Shown here: positions 15,447-24,280 of the stretch, piece after piece
How the letters are laid out: every line of letters begins with the position of its first letter
How positions within the stretch are numbered: position 1 is the stretch's first letter
From: Desulfoscipio geothermicus
Lineage (GTDB): Bacteria > Bacillota > Desulfotomaculia > Desulfotomaculales > Desulfallaceae
NCBI GenBank assembly: GCA_016841905.1
Contig: JAENYF010000026.1
Span: 1-47,838 of the forward strand
Reading direction: 5' to 3'
Length of the DNA stretch: 47,838 nucleotides
Translations under genes and position numbers: made by a program
Notes under the pieces: generated by a model
Told to the model about the DNA's origin: nothing
Seen by the model: only the letters and a program-made list of their open reading frames with translations
Databases searched by the model: none

Positions 15447-17624
15447 ATGCCGATTGAAGATGTTATTCAAAAAGTAACCCAAAACAATCCTAACGCTGAC
15501 CTGCAGCTGCTCCAGCGGGCTTTTGCTTTTGCGAGTGAGGCCCATGTCGGGCAAAAGCGTAATTCCGGGCAGCCTTATATAACGCATCCGGTATCAGTAG
15601 CCTATATTTTGGCTAGCTTGAAAATGGATATGGATGTAATTGTGGCCGGTCTGTTACATGATACAGTGGAGGATACGGGAATTACCTTGGAGGATATCGA
15701 AAAGAATTTTGGCAGTGAGGTAGCTCAGCTGGTTGACGGGGTAACCAAGTTAAGCCGGTTGGAATACCGCTCTAAGGAAGAGCGCCAGGTGGAGAACCTG
15801 CGGAAAATGTTATTAGCCATGGCGCGGGATATCCGGGTGATTATCATTAAATTGGCTGATCGGCTCCATAACATGCGCACGCTTCAATACCAGCAGGAGT
15901 ATAAGCAGCGGGAAGTGGCGTTGGAAACGCTGGAAATATATGCGCCCCTGGCCCATCGACTGGGCATATACCGGTTGAAGTGGGAGATGGAGGACCTGGC
16001 TTTTCGCTTCAGCAACTCGGAAAAATATTATGAGCTATCTAACCTGGTGGCCAGCACCCGCGAAAAGCGGGAGGAAACCATTAACGCTATAGTAGAAAAA
16101 CTAAAGGAAAAAATGAAAGAAGTTAATATTAGAGCGGAAATCCAAGGACGGCCCAAAAACCTTTACAGTATCTATACGAAAATGCAGAAGCAGCAGCTGG
16201 AGTTCAACCAGATCTACGACGTCATGGCGGTCAGGGTGCTGGTAGATACTGTAAGGGATTGCTATGCTGTTTTGGGTACGGTGCACACCCTATGGGTGCC
16301 AATTCCCGGTCGCTTTAAAGATTACATTGCCATGCCCAAGTCCAACATGTACCAGTCCTTGCATACCACGGTGGTTAGTCCTCAAGGCGGTCCCCTGGAG
16401 ATCCAAATTAGAACCTGGGAAATGCACCGGACTTCTGAGTATGGCATCGCTGCTCACTGGCGTTACAAAGAAGGCGGGGGCAAGGAAGGCAATTTAGACC
16501 GCAAACTCAGCTGGCTGAGGCAAATATTAGACTGGCAAGAGGATCTCAAAGATGCCCGGGAATTTATGGAAGGACTCAAGTTAGATCTTTTTGATGACGT
16601 GGTGTTTGTGTTTACCCCTAAGGGCGATGTAATGGAATTCCCTGCCGGCTCAACACCGTTGGACTTTGCCTACCGGGTGCACACCCAGGTGGGGCATAAT
16701 TGCGTGGGGGCTAAGGTGAACGACAAAATTGTGCCCTTGGATTATGTGCTAAAAAACGGAGACCGGGTTGAGGTGCTTACATCCAAGCAGGGTCGCGGTC
16801 CCAGCCGGGATTGGCTGAAGGTTGCTAAAACCTCTCAGGCCAAAACTAAGATTAGACAATGGTTTAAGAAAGAGCACCGGGAAGATAATATAGCCAGGGG
16901 CAAGGAGTCGCTGGAGCGGGAGATTAAAAAATTTGGTTTAGAACCCGAGGCTATTAAGAGCGAGCAGTTGCTTGAACAGTGCAAGAAAATGAACCTGGCC
17001 AGTCTGGATGACCTTTATGCTGCGGTGGGCGATGGCATTGTATCGGCTGCCGGCCTGGTCAATAAGCTGCGGGAGAAAGAGTCCCGGGGGAATAAGAGGA
17101 AACTCATCAGTGATGGCCTCGAGGAACTGCTGCAGCTATCGGGAACACGGTCTCTATCCTCCTGGGGCAAGCCTACCCATGGTATCCGGGTGCGCGGTGT
17201 AGACAACATATTAATCAGGCTGGCCCATTGCTGCAATCCGGTGCCCGGTGATGATATCGTGGGCTACATAACCCGCGGCCGGGGGGTATCCATTCACCGG
17301 GAAGATTGTCCAAATGTCGAGCCAATGCTTGATGAGCCTGAACGTTTAGTTGAAGTGGCCTGGGATGAAGATTTTCATTCCCCTTTCCAGGTGCACCTGG
17401 AAATAGTGGGAGCTGACCGGGCTGGGCTGCTTAACGATATTATGGCGGTACTCATGGACTTGAAAATTAGCGCCAACTGGGTAACTGCCCGGGGGCGTAA
17501 GGATAATACCGGTGTAGTGGAAATAATACTGGATATAAAAAACAAGGAGCAGCTGGATTATCTCATTAGCCGCATCAGCCGCGTGCAAAAGGTGTACAGC
17601 GTACATCGCCGAGGGCAGGCTTAA
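15447..17624 (+). CDS. relA: (p)ppGpp synthetase/hydrolase RelA/SpoT
   Basis: A bifunctional Rel enzyme of 725 residues. The HD hydrolase domain has His47, His71 and Asp72 (LLHDTVEDT) and the later LADRLHNMRTL. The synthetase domain (about 235-345) carries PGRFKDYIAMPKSNMYQSLH. The TGS domain begins near 390 (VFVFTPKGDVMEFPAGSTP). A conserved HCCNPVPGD zinc-finger-like stretch and the C-terminal ACT domain follow. Both catalytic domains keep their key residues, so it should make and break the stringent alarmone. It sits 3 bp after recJ in the same transcript. Confidence 0.96.
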   Translation: MPIEDVIQKVTQNNPNADLQLLQRAFAFASEAHVGQKRNSGQPYITHPVSVAYILASLKMDMDVIVAGLLHDTVEDTGITLEDIEKNFGSEVAQLVDGVTKLSRLEYRSKEERQVENLRKMLLAMARDIRVIIIKLADRLHNMRTLQYQQEYKQREVALETLEIYAPLAHRLGIYRLKWEMEDLAFRFSNSEKYYELSNLVASTREKREETINAIVEKLKEKMKEVNIRAEIQGRPKNLYSIYTKMQKQQLEFNQIYDVMAVRVLVDTVRDCYAVLGTVHTLWVPIPGRFKDYIAMPKSNMYQSLHTTVVSPQGGPLEIQIRTWEMHRTSEYGIAAHWRYKEGGGKEGNLDRKLSWLRQILDWQEDLKDAREFMEGLKLDLFDDVVFVFTPKGDVMEFPAGSTPLDFAYRVHTQVGHNCVGAKVNDKIVPLDYVLKNGDRVEVLTSKQGRGPSRDWLKVAKTSQAKTKIRQWFKKEHREDNIARGKESLEREIKKFGLEPEAIKSEQLLEQCKKMNLASLDDLYAAVGDGIVSAAGLVNKLREKESRGNKRKLISDGLEELLQLSGTRSLSSWGKPTHGIRVRGVDNILIRLAHCCNPVPGDDIVGYITRGRGVSIHREDCPNVEPMLDEPERLVEVAWDEDFHSPFQVHLEIVGADRAGLLNDIMAVLMDLKISANWVTARGRKDNTGVVEIILDIKNKEQLDYLISRISRVQKVYSVHRRGQA

Positions 17625-17676
17625 ACATGCTCAAACTATTATTTTATCCAGATACCGATGAATTGGAGGGATATTT

Positions 17677-18291
17677 TTGATTTTTGAACGACTAGTAGTA
17701 GGCTCCCTGGCTACGAACTGTTATATAATTGGTTGTCCTGATACCATGATTGGGGCAGTTGTGGACCCTGGTGAAGATGGTGATGTAATATTAGATAAAC
17801 TGAACAGCCATAAATTGCAGTGCAAATATATAATCCTCACTCACGGGCACATTGACCATATCGGTGCGCTGCCTCAAGTGCATGCCGCCACCGGTGCAGA
17901 GGTATTGATCCATTCGGCCGATGCCCCCAGACTGCTTAACCCGAATAGATATTCATATTTTTTAACTGTTAATTTTAAACTGCCCCAGGCCGACCGTTTG
18001 CTGGAAGACGGGGATAAAATACAGATTGGCAAACTTACCTGGGAGGTCATTCACACGCCCGGCCACTCGCCTGGCGGCATTTGCCTGAAGCATGGTAGCT
18101 TATTAATCACAGGAGACACTCTGTTTGCCTATTCGGTGGGACGTTCCGATCTGCCGGGGGGCAATCATCAGGTGATGATCAATTCTATCAAGACCAGACT
18201 ACTGGGTTTTCATGATGAAACCAGGATTTTTCCCGGCCACGGCCCGATTTCAACTATCGGTGCGGAAAAAAGATTTAACCCTTTCCTATAA
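17677..18291 (+). CDS. MBL-fold hydrolase, GloB-like (copy 1)
   Basis: A metallo-beta-lactamase-fold protein of 204 residues with THGHIDHIG, HTPGHSPGG, TGDTLF, GRSDLPGG and PGHGP. These are the metal-binding set of glyoxalase II-like hydrolases (YqgX/YcbL type). The start is TTG 17677 after TTGGAGGGA. It lies 52 bp after relA, where a GloB-like gene is common in Firmicutes. It is followed by a second copy that is about 60% identical by eye. A role in thioester or hydroperoxide metabolism is inferred only from family. Confidence 0.88.
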   Translation: MIFERLVVGSLATNCYIIGCPDTMIGAVVDPGEDGDVILDKLNSHKLQCKYIILTHGHIDHIGALPQVHAATGAEVLIHSADAPRLLNPNRYSYFLTVNFKLPQADRLLEDGDKIQIGKLTWEVIHTPGHSPGGICLKHGSLLITGDTLFAYSVGRSDLPGGNHQVMINSIKTRLLGFHDETRIFPGHGPISTIGAEKRFNPFL

Positions 18292-18342
18292 AGACAGCAA
18301 CTATACAGGCTTGATAAATATTTAAAACGGGAGGTCGTTATT

Positions 18343-18960
18343 TTGATTTTTGAAGGCTTTGGCGTGGGCCCGATTGATGCCAATTGTTATATTATTGGCT
18401 GTGAGCAAACCAAGGAAGGAGCGGTGGTAGATCCCGGTGACGAGGGCAGGCGTATATTAAAACGTTTAGAAGCCCTGGGGCTTAACTGCAAGTATATAAT
18501 TCTTACGCATGGTCACGCTGACCACATTGGAGCTCTACAGGAAGTGCGTGATGCCACTGGCGCCGAGGTACTCATCCACAAGCAGGATGCCGGTATGCTC
18601 ACCGACCCGAACCAAAACTTATCCATGATGCTGGGACTGGTGCTCAAGTTCGAGGCAGCCGATCGCCTACTGGAGGAAGGGGACATGATCCAGGTGGGGG
18701 ATATAGACATTAAAGTTATCCATACTCCCGGCCATTCCTTGGGAGGCATATCCCTGCAAGTTGAAGACTTTTTAATAACCGGGGATACTTTGTTTGCAGG
18801 TTCGGTGGGACGTTCCGATTTTCCCGGTGGTAACCACAATGTGCTGATCAATTCAATAAAAACTAAGCTGCTGGTTTTCCCTGACGAAACCAAAGTATAC
18901 TCCGGTCATGGCCCGGCTACCACTATTGGCTATGAGAAAAGATACAATCCATTTCTTTAA
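18343..18960 (+). CDS. MBL-fold hydrolase, GloB-like (copy 2)
   Basis: Tandem paralogue of the preceding gene, 205 residues with the same ligand set (THGHADHIG, HTPGHSLGG, TGDTLF, SGHGP) and the same ending (KRYNPFL). It again uses TTG (18343) behind GGGAGGT. Divergence is greatest in the middle, where the substrate-facing helices lie, so the copies may handle different substrates. The duplication is old, because the DNA has drifted considerably while the metal site is kept. Confidence 0.88.
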   Translation: MIFEGFGVGPIDANCYIIGCEQTKEGAVVDPGDEGRRILKRLEALGLNCKYIILTHGHADHIGALQEVRDATGAEVLIHKQDAGMLTDPNQNLSMMLGLVLKFEAADRLLEEGDMIQVGDIDIKVIHTPGHSLGGISLQVEDFLITGDTLFAGSVGRSDFPGGNHNVLINSIKTKLLVFPDETKVYSGHGPATTIGYEKRYNPFL

Positions 18961-19002
18961 AAACAGTTATTATCAGACAAACGCATCTTTTATATTAGCG
19001 GC

Positions 19003-19035
19003 AAGGGACATGCCTCCTGGGGAGGAGTGTCCCTT
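19003..19035. terminator. Strong hairpin between MBL copy 2 and DUF896 gene
   Basis: AAGGGACA (19003-19010) pairs with TGTCCCTT (19028-19035), continued by CCTCC/GGAGG with a 3-base loop. It lies between converging genes and could end transcription from both sides, although the T tracts are only two bases long. Confidence 0.5.
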
Positions 19036-19249
19036 ATTGGTGTAACTCGCAGTCGGGACAATCACAATGGGCGTTGTGTTTTCTTGTATACCCGGCACCT
19101 TCCATGGCGTCTACTATCTGCTGTCGGATACTGTCCAGATATTGTCTGCGTACTTTTTGCTGCTCATTTTTTTCCTCTTCGGTCAATCCTTCATAACGTG
19201 CTTTGCGGGCCAAATAATTAATTCTAGCCACTAATTCCGGAGTTATCAT
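19034..19249 (-). CDS. DUF896 family protein (YnzC-like)
   Basis: This 71-residue protein shows the DUF896 signature: an N-terminal helical hairpin INYLARKARYEGLTEEEKNEQ and QQKVRRQYLDSIRQQI. An extra Cys/His tail, HCDCPDCELHQ, could bind metal. DUF896 proteins (YnzC in B. subtilis) are small, soluble and of unknown function, with some members in the SOS regulon. AGGTGA lies 7 bp before the ATG. It is the only minus-strand gene in the 12.7-47.8 kb block. Confidence 0.85.
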   Translation of the reverse strand: MITPELVARINYLARKARYEGLTEEEKNEQQKVRRQYLDSIRQQIVDAMEGAGYTRKHNAHCDCPDCELHQ

Positions 19250-19361
19250 CAGGCCATCACCTCACCCTTTTGTTTAATTATATCATTTTAGCTTGGCAAC
19301 TGCCAACGAGGCAGAAAATATAGCTGCTAATCTTGTTCCATTTGGGTGGTGCTGGTGCTGG

Positions 19362-19390
19362 TTGACAAAACTCGATATTTTACATAAAAT
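19362..19390 (+). promoter_or_regulatory. SigA promoter of hisS
   Basis: TTGACA (19362-19367), a 17-bp spacer and TAAAAT (19385-19390). Transcription would begin near 19397 and give a leader of about 97 nt before the hisS start. Confidence 0.75.
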
Positions 19391-19426
19391 TGGTTTTAGG
19401 TATGTACAGTTGATTACTGCTACACC

Positions 19427-19459
19427 CTCCCGTTTCCGATAATTGGTTACGGGAGTTTT
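19427..19459 (+). terminator. Leader hairpin with T-tract before hisS (possible attenuator)
   Basis: CTCCCGT (19427-19433) pairs with ACGGGAG (19449-19455) and TTTTC follows. It lies between the promoter and the ribosome site of hisS. No T-box core sequence and no His-rich leader peptide are visible, so if it attenuates, the sensor is unknown. Confidence 0.55.
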
Positions 19460-19493
19460 CTGTTGTAATAAACTGAAGGAGGCACTCATCAGC

Positions 19494-20750
19494 ATGCTGA
19501 CTACACGGCCGCGGGGGACGGCGGATATTCTACCTGGCCAGATTGAAAACTGGCAGTACATAGAGGCTATGGCAGCTCAGGTGTGCCGGGAGTATGGTTA
19601 TAGGGAAATACGCACCCCGATTTTTGAACATACGGAATTGTTTGTACGCGGTGTGGGGGATACCACCGATATAGTAGAAAAAGAAATGTACATCTTCCAG
19701 GACCGGGGTGAGCGGAGCATCACGTTGCGCCCCGAGGGAACAGCGTCGGTGGTGCGGGCTTACCTGGAAAATAAACTATACGCCGGTCCGCAACCTGTGA
19801 AAGCTTACTACATTGGGCCTATGTTCAGGTATGATCGCCCTCAGGCCGGTCGTTACCGGCAGTTTCACCAATTTGGGGTAGAAGTGTTTGGTGCCAAGCA
19901 GCCTGCGGCGGATGCCGAGGTAATGGCGCTGGCTATGGATTTTTACGCTAGGCTGGGGCTAACTGACCTGGAGTTGCATATCAATAGTTTGGGTTGCCCC
20001 ACTTGCCGAGCCACAGTTCGGGATAAGTTACAGCAATATTTCCAGCCCATGCTGGGTGAATTGTGCCCTAACTGTCAAAGCCGGTATGACAGAAATCCCT
20101 TGCGGATCCTAGACTGTAAGTCCAGCCGCTGCGCCGAACTGGCTTTGGATGCACCAACCACGGCCGACTGCCTGTGCTCGGATTGCCAGGCTCATTTTGA
20201 GCAGGTGCAGCTGTATATGCAGGACCTAGGAATACCATATGTGCTGGACAAGCAATTGGTACGCGGTTTGGACTATTATACCCATACCGCCTTTGAAATA
20301 ATGGCTCCTGATATTGGTGCCCAGAGCTCTGTTGGCGGGGGCGGGCGCTATAACGGCTTAATTGAAGCTTGCGGCGGGCCGCCCACCCCGGGGATTGGTT
20401 TTGCTCTGGGCCTGGAAAGGATTCTGCTGGCTTTGGAGAAAAGCGGCAAGCTGCCACAAATTCAAGCTCGCCCCTTAGTGTTTTTGATCGCAGTCGGGGA
20501 CCGAGCGGTTCGGTCAAGTTTCTCACTGCTGTCCCGCCTGAGGGCTGCCGGCATTGCTGCTGATATGGATTACCAGGGGCGTAGTCTTAAAGCACAGATG
20601 AAATACGCCGGCAAGCTGGGCGTGCGTTATGCTGTGATTACCGGTGAGGACGAGCTGCAAAGGGGCAGCGTAATGCTGCGGGATATGTACGCTGGTGAAC
20701 AGTGGGAAATTCCCGTAGGTGAAGTGATCAACACCTTAAAGGATAAATAG
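19494..20750 (+). CDS. hisS: Histidyl-tRNA synthetase
   Basis: A class II aminoacyl-tRNA synthetase of 418 residues. Motif 1 region PRGTADILPG and RTPIFEHTELF, motif 2 PMFRYDRPQAGRYRQFHQFG, and the histidine-specific signature RGLDYYTHTAFEI are present. Motif 3 (GIGFALGLERIL) and the C-terminal anticodon-binding domain follow. The start ATG 19494 is preceded by GGAGG at 19476-19480; the frame is open to 19443 without a better start. It lies 92 bp upstream of aspS, the usual hisS-aspS pair of Firmicutes. Confidence 0.95.
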   Translation: MLTTRPRGTADILPGQIENWQYIEAMAAQVCREYGYREIRTPIFEHTELFVRGVGDTTDIVEKEMYIFQDRGERSITLRPEGTASVVRAYLENKLYAGPQPVKAYYIGPMFRYDRPQAGRYRQFHQFGVEVFGAKQPAADAEVMALAMDFYARLGLTDLELHINSLGCPTCRATVRDKLQQYFQPMLGELCPNCQSRYDRNPLRILDCKSSRCAELALDAPTTADCLCSDCQAHFEQVQLYMQDLGIPYVLDKQLVRGLDYYTHTAFEIMAPDIGAQSSVGGGGRYNGLIEACGGPPTPGIGFALGLERILLALEKSGKLPQIQARPLVFLIAVGDRAVRSSFSLLSRLRAAGIAADMDYQGRSLKAQMKYAGKLGVRYAVITGEDELQRGSVMLRDMYAGEQWEIPVGEVINTLKDK

Positions 20751-20842
20751 GACACTTTAATTACTAAGACATATGGCCGGTGGCGTTAAACAGTAACTAA
20801 GCCGATAGAAAGCCGCCGGCAATGGCAGGGAGGTTATTGCTA

Positions 20843-22660
20843 ATGTCAGAATCGATGCAGGGGATGAAACGTAGCCACTATTGCGGGGAATTAACCGCTG
20901 TGGATAATGGCCGGGCAGTCACTCTAATGGGTTGGGTGAATACCCGTCGTGACCATGGTGGCCTAATATTTGTTGATTTGCGTGATCGTACCGGGCTGGT
21001 ACAGGTGGTCTTTAGTCCCGAGATAAACAGCACGTCTTTTACTAAGGCCGGCGCTGTGCGCAGTGAGTATGTGCTGGCGGTTACCGGTCGGGTATTAATA
21101 AGGCCTGAGGGGACGGCCAACCCTAATTTAGCCACTGGGGAAATTGAAGTGCTGGTTGATGAACTGCGCGTGTTAAGCCAGGCTAAAACACCGCCCTTTT
21201 ACATTGAGGACGGGGTTGAGGTAGATGAGAACTTGCGCCTGCGCTACCGCTACCTGGATCTGCGCCGGCCGGAAATGCAGCAGGCTTTGCATATGCGCCA
21301 CCGGGCTGCCAAGGCAGCGCGTGATTTCTTGGATGAGCACGGTTTTTGGGAAATAGACACGCCCATGTTAACTCGAAGTACCCCCGAGGGTGCCAGGGAC
21401 TTTTTAGTGCCTAGCCGCTTAAACGCCGGTCGTTTTTATGCCCTGCCCCAATCACCGCAATTGTTTAAACAACTTTTAATGGTTTCGGGAGTGGACCGTT
21501 ACTTCCAAATTGTCCGCTGCTTTCGGGATGAAGATTTGCGGGCCGACCGCCAGCCTGAATTCACCCAAATCGACATGGAATTATCCTTTGTGGATGTTGA
21601 AGATGTGCTTGAACTGATGGAAAAGATGGTCTCCAGGCTATGCCGGGAAATGGTGGGGCTTGAGGTGGTTAATCCGCTGCCACGACTAACTTACCAGGAA
21701 GCCATGGACCGCTTTGGCTCGGATAAGCCTGACACCCGGTTCGGCATGGAATTAGTAGATATCTCCGATATCGCCCGGGGCTGCGGATTTAAAGTGTTCA
21801 CCTCAGCGATCGAAGACGGCGGGCAGGTGCGCGGCATTAACGCCGCTGGCTGCGGCGGGTACAGCCGCAAGGATATAGATGACCTGACCAAGTTTGCCGC
21901 CATTTACCGGGCGCGCGGTTTGGCTTATTTCATAGTTACTGATGAGGGCGTTAAGTCCCCGATCACGAAATTCTTCAATGACCAGGAAATTGCCGCTATT
22001 TTAGATCGTTTCAACGCCCGTGAAGGTGATCTGCTGCTGTTTGTCGCTGATCAACCGGATGTTGTGGCGGCCTCGCTAGGGGCGCTCCGCGTGCAATTGG
22101 CCGAGCAGTTGGATATCATTCCTCGTGATAAATTCAATTTCTTGTGGGTTACTGATTTCCCCCTGCTGGAATATGATGAGGAAGAAAAGCGCTGGGTAGC
22201 TATGCACCACCCCTTCACCTCGCCGCGGGAGGAAGACCTGCCCTTATTGCAAACCGATCCAGGCAAGGTGCGGGCGCGGGCCTATGACATAGTCTTAAAC
22301 GGCGTTGAAATTGGGGGCGGCAGTATCAGGATTCACCGTCGGGATGTGCAGGAACTCATGTTTAACGCCATCGGCCTGACTAAGGAGGAGGCCCACGAAA
22401 AGTTTTTCTATATGCTGGAGGCCTTTGAATACGGCACCCCGCCGCATGGGGGCATTGCCTTCGGGTTTGACCGGCTGATCATGCTGCTGGCCGGCAAAAA
22501 GACGATTCGTGACGTTATACCGTTCCCCAAGACCCAAAGTGCCACTGATTTAATGACCATGGCGCCGGGCAATGTTGATGACCGCCAGCTCAGGGAATTG
22601 CATATAAAAAGCACATTAAAAAAAGCAGCTGAGCAAAATAATAATACCACGAATAAGTAA
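20843..22660 (+). CDS. aspS: Aspartyl-tRNA synthetase
   Basis: A bacterial-type AspRS of 605 residues. It has an N-terminal OB anticodon-binding domain ([20 protein letters not shown]), a class II core with FLVPSRL and [20 protein letters not shown], the GAD insertion domain, and motif 3 [15 protein letters not shown]. The ATG at 20843 is chosen because GGGAGG (20828-20833) lies 9 bp upstream; an in-frame ATG at 20822 lacks one. Whether it is discriminating or also charges tRNA-Asn is not resolved here. Confidence 0.95.
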   Translation: MSESMQGMKRSHYCGELTAVDNGRAVTLMGWVNTRRDHGGLIFVDLRDRTGLVQVVFSPEINSTSFTKAGAVRSEYVLAVTGRVLIRPEGTANPNLATGEIEVLVDELRVLSQAKTPPFYIEDGVEVDENLRLRYRYLDLRRPEMQQALHMRHRAAKAARDFLDEHGFWEIDTPMLTRSTPEGARDFLVPSRLNAGRFYALPQSPQLFKQLLMVSGVDRYFQIVRCFRDEDLRADRQPEFTQIDMELSFVDVEDVLELMEKMVSRLCREMVGLEVVNPLPRLTYQEAMDRFGSDKPDTRFGMELVDISDIARGCGFKVFTSAIEDGGQVRGINAAGCGGYSRKDIDDLTKFAAIYRARGLAYFIVTDEGVKSPITKFFNDQEIAAILDRFNAREGDLLLFVADQPDVVAASLGALRVQLAEQLDIIPRDKFNFLWVTDFPLLEYDEEEKRWVAMHHPFTSPREEDLPLLQTDPGKVRARAYDIVLNGVEIGGGSIRIHRRDVQELMFNAIGLTKEEAHEKFFYMLEAFEYGTPPHGGIAFGFDRLIMLLAGKKTIRDVIPFPKTQSATDLMTMAPGNVDDRQLRELHIKSTLKKAAEQNNNTTNK

Positions 22661-22700
22661 GATTATTGCGACTATTTAGTGTTTTAACTTGCCATAAAGC

Positions 22701-22729
22701 TTGTCAATATGTTACCATACAGTTAACAT
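22701..22729 (+). promoter_or_regulatory. SigA promoter of the 6S RNA candidate
   Basis: TTGTCA (22701-22706), 17 bp, TAACAT (22724-22729). The predicted start, near 22736-22742, falls just before the closing stem of the RNA. Confidence 0.65.
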
Positions 22730-22744
22730 AGATTTTAAGAACAT

Positions 22745-22920
22745 ACCCTGTGGTGTGCGAGATCTCCTGAGGTTGTGAGCCAACATCATATTAAAGGGAG
22801 CCAGGTCTCTGGATGTGGAATTGTTAGACTCTTCAGTGAGGAAACGTGAAACATTTAGGAGGGCACCCACCTGTGAGAGCAGGTTCAGTAAAACTTGGGG
22901 GATTAACGGCATTACGGGGT
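22745..22920 (+). ncRNA. ssrS: 6S RNA (candidate)
   Basis: A 388-bp gap between aspS and tcdA carries no gene but does carry an RNA-like layout. ACCCTGTGGTG (22745-22755) pairs over 11 bp, including G-U pairs, with CATTACGGGGT (22910-22920). This closes a region of about 176 nt, the usual size of 6S RNA. Inner pairings include CACCTGTGAGAGCAGGT near 22868-22885. In B. subtilis the bsrA 6S RNA occupies exactly this aspS-yrvM(tcdA) position. 6S RNA mimics an open promoter and sequesters SigA RNA polymerase in stationary phase. The call rests on position, size and closing stem, not on a model score. Confidence 0.72.
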
Positions 22921-23048
22921 TATTAAGATTATTACTTGGTTTCCAGGGGACAGTTGCAGATAAGCAATTGACTGCTGGAAACTTTGCATTATGGCGATAG
23001 TTATGGAGAGCTCTCCGCTCTGTTAAAAAGTAGCGAGGTGGAAGGAAC

Positions 23049-23780
23049 ATGCCGGATAGATTTACCAGGACGGAGCTGCTGATCGGCAGTGCAGGTTTGG
23101 CCAAATTAGCCGCCAGCAAGGTGGCGGTTTTTGGCCTGGGTGGGGTGGGCTCTTTTACCGCTGAGGCGCTGGCTCGTTCCGGGGTGGGAGCCCTTTTGCT
23201 TGTAGACCACGATAATATTGATATTACCAATATCAATCGTCAGCTGCACGCAGTTTCAGAAACGGTAGGCCGCCCAAAAACCAGGGTCATGGAAGAACGC
23301 CTGCGACAAATTAACCCTGTTTTGCGGGTGCATGCCCGGCAGCTTAAATTCACACCGGAGCAAGCCGCCGACCTGCTGGATAACCAGGATTTGGACTTTG
23401 TGGTGGACGCCATTGATGACGTGGATAATAAGGCGTCTTTAATTGCCGGGTGTGTCAGTCGTAATATACCGGTAATTTCTGCCATGGGTGCCGGTAATAA
23501 ATTAGACCCTACCTCGTTTAGGGTCGCTAGCATATGGAAAACATCGGTTTGCCCGCTGGCTCGGGTGATGCGGAAGAAATTGCGGGCGGCCGGGATTACA
23601 GCAGACGTACCCGTTGTTTTTTCAACCGCTCGGCCTATCAGCCCAGCTGCGGCAGATAGGGAAGCTTATTCGGCAGCCACCCCGGGCAGTATTGCTTTTG
23701 TGCCGCCGGTGGCGGGATTGATCATGGCGGCTTTTGTCACAGATAAATTGCTTGACTTGGATGTTTTTTCCGGTACATGA
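23049..23780 (+). CDS. tcdA: tRNA threonylcarbamoyladenosine dehydratase (TcdA/YrvM)
   Basis: A ThiF/MoeB/E1-like protein of 243 residues. It has the ATP-binding GLGGVGSFTAEALARSG, the DHDNIDITNINRQ motif, the downstream DAIDDVDNKA and the C-terminal Cys-containing SVCPLARVMR region. TcdA uses ATP to cyclise t6A37 of ANN-decoding tRNAs to ct6A. Position between aspS/6S RNA and trxA supports TcdA over the MoeB/ThiF paralogues. GAGGTGGAAGG precedes the ATG. Confidence 0.88.
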   Translation: MPDRFTRTELLIGSAGLAKLAASKVAVFGLGGVGSFTAEALARSGVGALLLVDHDNIDITNINRQLHAVSETVGRPKTRVMEERLRQINPVLRVHARQLKFTPEQAADLLDNQDLDFVVDAIDDVDNKASLIAGCVSRNIPVISAMGAGNKLDPTSFRVASIWKTSVCPLARVMRKKLRAAGITADVPVVFSTARPISPAAADREAYSAATPGSIAFVPPVAGLIMAAFVTDKLLDLDVFSGT

Positions 23781-23897
23781 ATTGACATTTTTCTCCGAGG
23801 CAGATATTATAACTTTATGAACATACAGAACATGCATAGTTAAAGTCAAGCTTTATATACTACTCCTAAACTACAGAAATTTTACGGTAAAGGAGAG

Positions 23898-24233
23898 ATG
23901 CCCGTGGCCAGTGAAAAAATTAGCATGTTAGGGGAAGCTAATTTTAACGACACAGTTAACAATGCCAAAACACCCGTGCTGGTGGACTTTTGGGCTGAGT
24001 GGTGTGGGCCTTGCAAGATGATTGCTCCCGTAGTGGAAGAAGTTGCGGAGGAGTACGAGGGCAAGGTGCAGGTAGCTAAGCTGAATGTAGATGAGAACGG
24101 TTCCGTCGCAGCCAACTACAGCGTGGTAAGTATCCCTACCTTAATCGTCTTTAAGGACGGCAGCGAAGCTGAAAGGATTGTAGGCTACCGCAGTAAAAAA
24201 GAATTAAAGGCCATACTTGATAAGCATATTTAA
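23898..24233 (+). CDS. trxA: Thioredoxin
   Basis: A 111-residue thioredoxin with the redox motif WCGPC (Cys36, Cys39) in VLVDFWAEWCGPCKM, the cis-proline loop SIPTLIVFKDG, and the usual C-terminal helix. It reduces protein disulfides in the cytoplasm, fed by thioredoxin reductase, which is not in the window. AAAGGAGAG precedes the ATG at 23898. A strong terminator follows directly. It is probably transcribed alone or with tcdA. Confidence 0.95.
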   Translation: MPVASEKISMLGEANFNDTVNNAKTPVLVDFWAEWCGPCKMIAPVVEEVAEEYEGKVQVAKLNVDENGSVAANYSVVSIPTLIVFKDGSEAERIVGYRSKKELKAILDKHI

Positions 24234-24250
24234 TTAGATAACCGAACGAG

Positions 24251-24280
24251 CCAGGGACGGGGATGTTCCTGGTTTTTTTT
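24251..24280 (+). terminator. Terminator of trxA
   Basis: CCAGGGA (24251-24257) pairs with TTCCTGG (24266-24272), and eight T's follow. The repeated element described next starts immediately after the last T. Confidence 0.9.

Noticed and set aside
20774..20820. GCCGG/CCGGC pairing between hisS and aspS
   Set aside because: Long loop, no T-run and no known leader motif. Too weak to call a regulator.
23782..23820. TTGACA and TATTAT before trxA as a promoter
   Set aside because: The spacing is 27 bp, too long for a SigA promoter.
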